Assembly (NCBI GenBank): GCA_947471745.1
Contig: CANJKZ010000064.1
Location: 1,335,501-1,399,500 of the forward strand
Source: Closterium sp. Naga37s-1
Taxonomy: Eukaryota; Streptophyta; Zygnematophyceae; Desmidiales; Closteriaceae
DNA length: 64,000 nt
Direction: 5' to 3'
Part shown: positions 62,801-64,000 of the stretch, piece after piece
How positions within the stretch are numbered: position 1 is the stretch's first letter
Layout of the letters: each line of letters begins with the position of its first letter
The notes under the pieces: model-generated
The model's input: only the letters and a program-made list of their open reading frames with translations
What the model was told of the DNA's origin: nothing
The model's database searches: none
Made by a program: the position numbers and the translations under genes

Positions 62801-63850
62801 TCCCTTTCCCTTCCCAAACTATGTATGCTCTCTTGTTTCCTAATGAAAGACATTCATTCCAATTATTTTCACACAATGTGGTCAACATTTGATAAGTTCC
62901 ACACATTTTGTGTGCTGTGGTGTGGTGTATGTGCTGTAGCGTTGGATGCTGTACTGTAGCGTTGGATGCTGTACTGTAGCGTTGGATGCTGTACTGTAGC
63001 GTTGGATGCTGTACTGTAGCGTTGCATGCTGTACTGTAGCGTTGGATGCTGTACTGTAGCGTTGGATGCTGTACTGTAGAATCTACTTGCGTGGCATGGC
63101 CATGGCCATCCAATCGTGTCACATTTGCTTCCGGGCATGCCCAATGACTGTTCCTTTTGCACAACCTCTCACATATCGCGCTGTGCTTCACCGTCTCTTC
63201 TGCCAAGTGCGTGTGTGTCACATAACCAGCCATCCTGGTAGGCGGTAGCAGTGTCAGAAAGATCATTGAACTCTGTTCTGTTGCTCCCACCGTCATGCCT
63301 GGCCGGTGTGTGTGTGTGATGGTCGCGAAGGGCAGTGTCAGATATATCATTGTAGCGTGTGTTCTATTGGCCCCACCGCCATGCCTGGCAGGTGTGTGAG
63401 ATGGCAACGAAGCACCACCCCAACCTCGTGCGACTGCTGGGATTTTCCATTGGGATTACCGACAGGAAGAAGGTCGAGCAAATTCTCATCTACGAGTTCA
63501 TGCCCAACGGGGACCTCTCGCGCTGGATCGGGAAAGGTGTGCATTCTTAATAACAGTGCACGTACGCTGCTTCTGGGCTGAAGTTGTTTTGGGAAGTGTT
63601 CATTTACGAGAGTTATGTTCCAGTTCCGGGTCCCCCGCCTAGCTGTCCATGCAGGTATGCCTCTTCATACAAGCCTCCTTGCCTGCTTTGCCTGCTTCTC
63701 ATGGTCCCCCCTCTCTACCGTTCCCGTCCTCTCTGCCCGTCATTCCTATGCGCTGGCCCCTGCAGAGGCAGCGACCCCGCTGAGCTTTGAGCAGCGGGTG
63801 GGCGTGCTGGTGGGGGCGGCACGCGGCTTTGAGTATCTCCACAGCTTCAG
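55479..63850 (+). CDS. LRR receptor-like kinase gene, multi-exon, runs to a disrupted kinase exon
   Basis: Exon model: 55479-55587, 56002-56122, 56619-56690, 57216-57281, 57426-57500, 57777-57845, 58353-58424, 59001-59072, 59456-59527, 59813-59884, 60503-60574, 61027-61136, 61309-61416, 61865-62070, 63392-63536, 63766-63850. All junctions are GT-AG up to the last and phases are consistent. Exon 1 is a signal peptide ending near SLAQP. Exon 2 is the LRR N-cap (LQSLWKKNFSGW...SDC...GLTCDSDG). Exons 3-11 are LRR units of 66-75 nt, all starting in phase 2 (for example NLSYNGLRGSLPESL). Exon 12 is Cys-rich, exon 13 a transmembrane helix (AIAAIVAGVLLTVALAVLIYF). Exons 14-15 give the kinase N-lobe: glycine loop GAGAYGDV, Lys in WAVKRA, HHPNLVRLLGF, ILIYEFMPNGDL. 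Exon 16 reaches ARGFEYLHSF, but the HRD loop does not follow. Ligand unknown. The exon between 56690 and 57216, if any, was not found. Confidence 0.8.
56796..56861. repeat. (GT)n microsatellite in an intron
   Basis: About 30 GT units in intron 3, followed by a G-rich stretch. Confidence 0.95.
57121..57168. repeat. (CATCAC)n microsatellite in an intron
   Basis: About eight units just upstream of exon 4. Confidence 0.95.
58136..58185. repeat. perfect 13-bp inverted repeat in an intron
   Basis: AAAACTACACCAA (58136-58148) and TTGGTGTAGTTTT (58173-58185) separated by 24 nt. Confidence 0.75.
58269..58313. repeat. (CATCACCACT)n minisatellite in an intron
   Basis: About four and a half copies of a 10-bp unit upstream of exon 7. 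Confidence 0.9.
58420..58575. repeat. duplication around a palindrome, site 1 (exon 7 end and donor duplicated)
   Basis: 58420-58480 and 58513-58575 are near-copies starting AAACTGTGCGCC, which includes the exon 7 splice donor. Between them lies GTTTTGAGA-AG-TCTCAAAAC (58492-58511). Confidence 0.85.
58567..58685. repeat. duplication around a palindrome, site 2
   Basis: 58567-58612 and 58638-58685 are near-copies (CTTCGTGTGGCAAATGAGGA...GCTATG). TTGAGTCGACTCAA lies between at 58617-58630. Confidence 0.85.
60092..60203. repeat. duplication around a palindrome, site 3
   Basis: 60092-60132 and 60161-60203 are near-copies (GTTCTTGCACGCTGATACCC). The perfect 20-bp palindrome at 60140-60159, core TTGAGAATTCTCAA, lies between. 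Confidence 0.85.
60168..60366. repeat. duplication around a palindrome, site 4
   Basis: 60168-60230 and 60295-60366 share GATGTTCTTGCACGCTGATA and GTAGCC..GCAAGCT. TTGAGTC-CACTC-GACTCAA (60232-60250) lies between, with extra sequence. Confidence 0.75.
60331..60416. repeat. duplication around a palindrome, site 5
   Basis: 60331-60361 and 60386-60416 are near-copies (GTAGTAGCC.TGGC.A.CTGCTC.CAT.CAG). CGAGTCGACTCA lies between at about 60370-60381. Confidence 0.8.
60701..60732. repeat. (CAAAC)n microsatellite in an intron
   Basis: About six units of CAAAC in intron 11. Confidence 0.95.
62099..62136. repeat. (GTGAT)n microsatellite in intron 14
   Basis: GATGT units right after the exon 14 donor. 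Confidence 0.9.
62480..62790. repeat. repeats with internal palindromes in intron 14
   Basis: A perfect 12-bp inverted repeat GGCTACACCCAA / TTGGGTGTAGCC (62492-62517) is followed by about 3.5 tandem copies of a 48-49 bp unit (62597-62780). Each unit contains a CCAATGG.CCATTGG-like palindrome and GTTGCCAAC / GTTGGCAAC arms. Confidence 0.85.
62941..63079. repeat. 20-bp minisatellite, seven copies, intron 14
   Basis: Seven tandem copies of GTTGGATGCTGTACTGTAGC; one has GTTGCATGC and the last ends GTAGA. No spacers, so not a CRISPR array. Confidence 0.97.
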
Positions 63851-63960
63851 GCAAGTGGGGCTCGACCAAACCATGCAGGCAAGTTGACTTCTGAGTCGAC
63901 TCAAATGCCGCCAACATCCTGCTGGATCAAACCATGCGGGCAAGTGCTGCAGGCATGCAG
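63851..63960 (+). pseudogene. disrupted kinase catalytic-loop segment
   Basis: After YLHSF one expects the catalytic loop (HRDxK...N) and then ANILLD. Here the frame continues about 12 residues to TGA 63888-63890. NAANILLDQTMRA is recoverable at about 63905-63945. A near-copy of its DNA (63861-63884) lies before the palindrome TGAGTCGACTCA (63892-63903). No HRD codons lie between. Confidence 0.6.
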
Positions 63961-64000
63961 GCAAGTGCTGCAGGGCTGTTGCTCACATGTTCATGCAATG

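Noticed and set aside
62941..63079. Possible CRISPR-like array
   Set aside because: Repeats are directly adjacent with no spacers; it is a minisatellite in an intron of a eukaryotic gene.
62328..63407. 359-codon minus-strand frame
   Set aside because: Runs through the minisatellite and palindromic repeats of intron 14; composition-driven.

Overview
This is eukaryotic nuclear DNA, most likely from a streptophyte (a charophyte alga or an early-diverging land plant). Two things point there: a plant-style leucine-rich-repeat receptor kinase gene cut into many GT-AG exons, and a dense stack of Ty1/copia LTR retrotransposons. The clade is an inference; I cannot name a species. I saw no bacterial operons, rRNA, tRNA or CRISPR.

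Layout. 1-607 is the 5' end of a minus-strand copia element that runs off the window. 866-15840 is copia element A (minus, TSD GGTGG), with complete element B (5238-12709, minus, TSD AGACG) inside its pol. 15846-17699 is non-coding DNA with a 521-bp TIR element. 17705-25015 is complete element C (plus, TSD AAGCG), dropped into a purine-rich tract. 26148-~37945 is broken element D (minus), cut by 5'-truncated element E (28168-33331, plus). 38025-53647 is old element G (minus): element F (38078-45387, minus, TSD AACAA) sits in its 3' LTR and a small non-autonomous element H (52223-53639, TSD ATTTG) sits in its 5' LTR. About 78% of the window is retrotransposon. The last 10 kb is low-copy DNA: a small foldback element, a 641-bp GA tract, then an LRR receptor kinase gene on the plus strand from 55479 that has no complete kinase domain before the window ends.

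The copia elements form one lineage. They have very short LTRs (109-140 bp), a roughly 1-kb GC-rich repeated leader, and a single gag-pro-int-RT-RNase H frame of about 1940-2000 codons (intact in B and C). They also share a glycine-rich gag tract, an odd gag zinc knuckle with a 13-residue first loop, and a repeated LREWY peptide in gag and in the int-RT linker. RNA-like hairpins that keep pairing while changing sequence lie beside the primer-binding site and upstream of the polypurine tract. LTR divergence orders them: G oldest (3/109 differences), then C, F and H (one difference each), then A and B (none).

The most unusual signal is in the receptor-kinase gene. A family of near-perfect palindromes with core TTGAGTCGACTCAA or TGAGAATTCTCA lies between two copies of a 24-70 bp local duplication at least six times. 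One case falls in the kinase exon, where the catalytic HRD loop should be.
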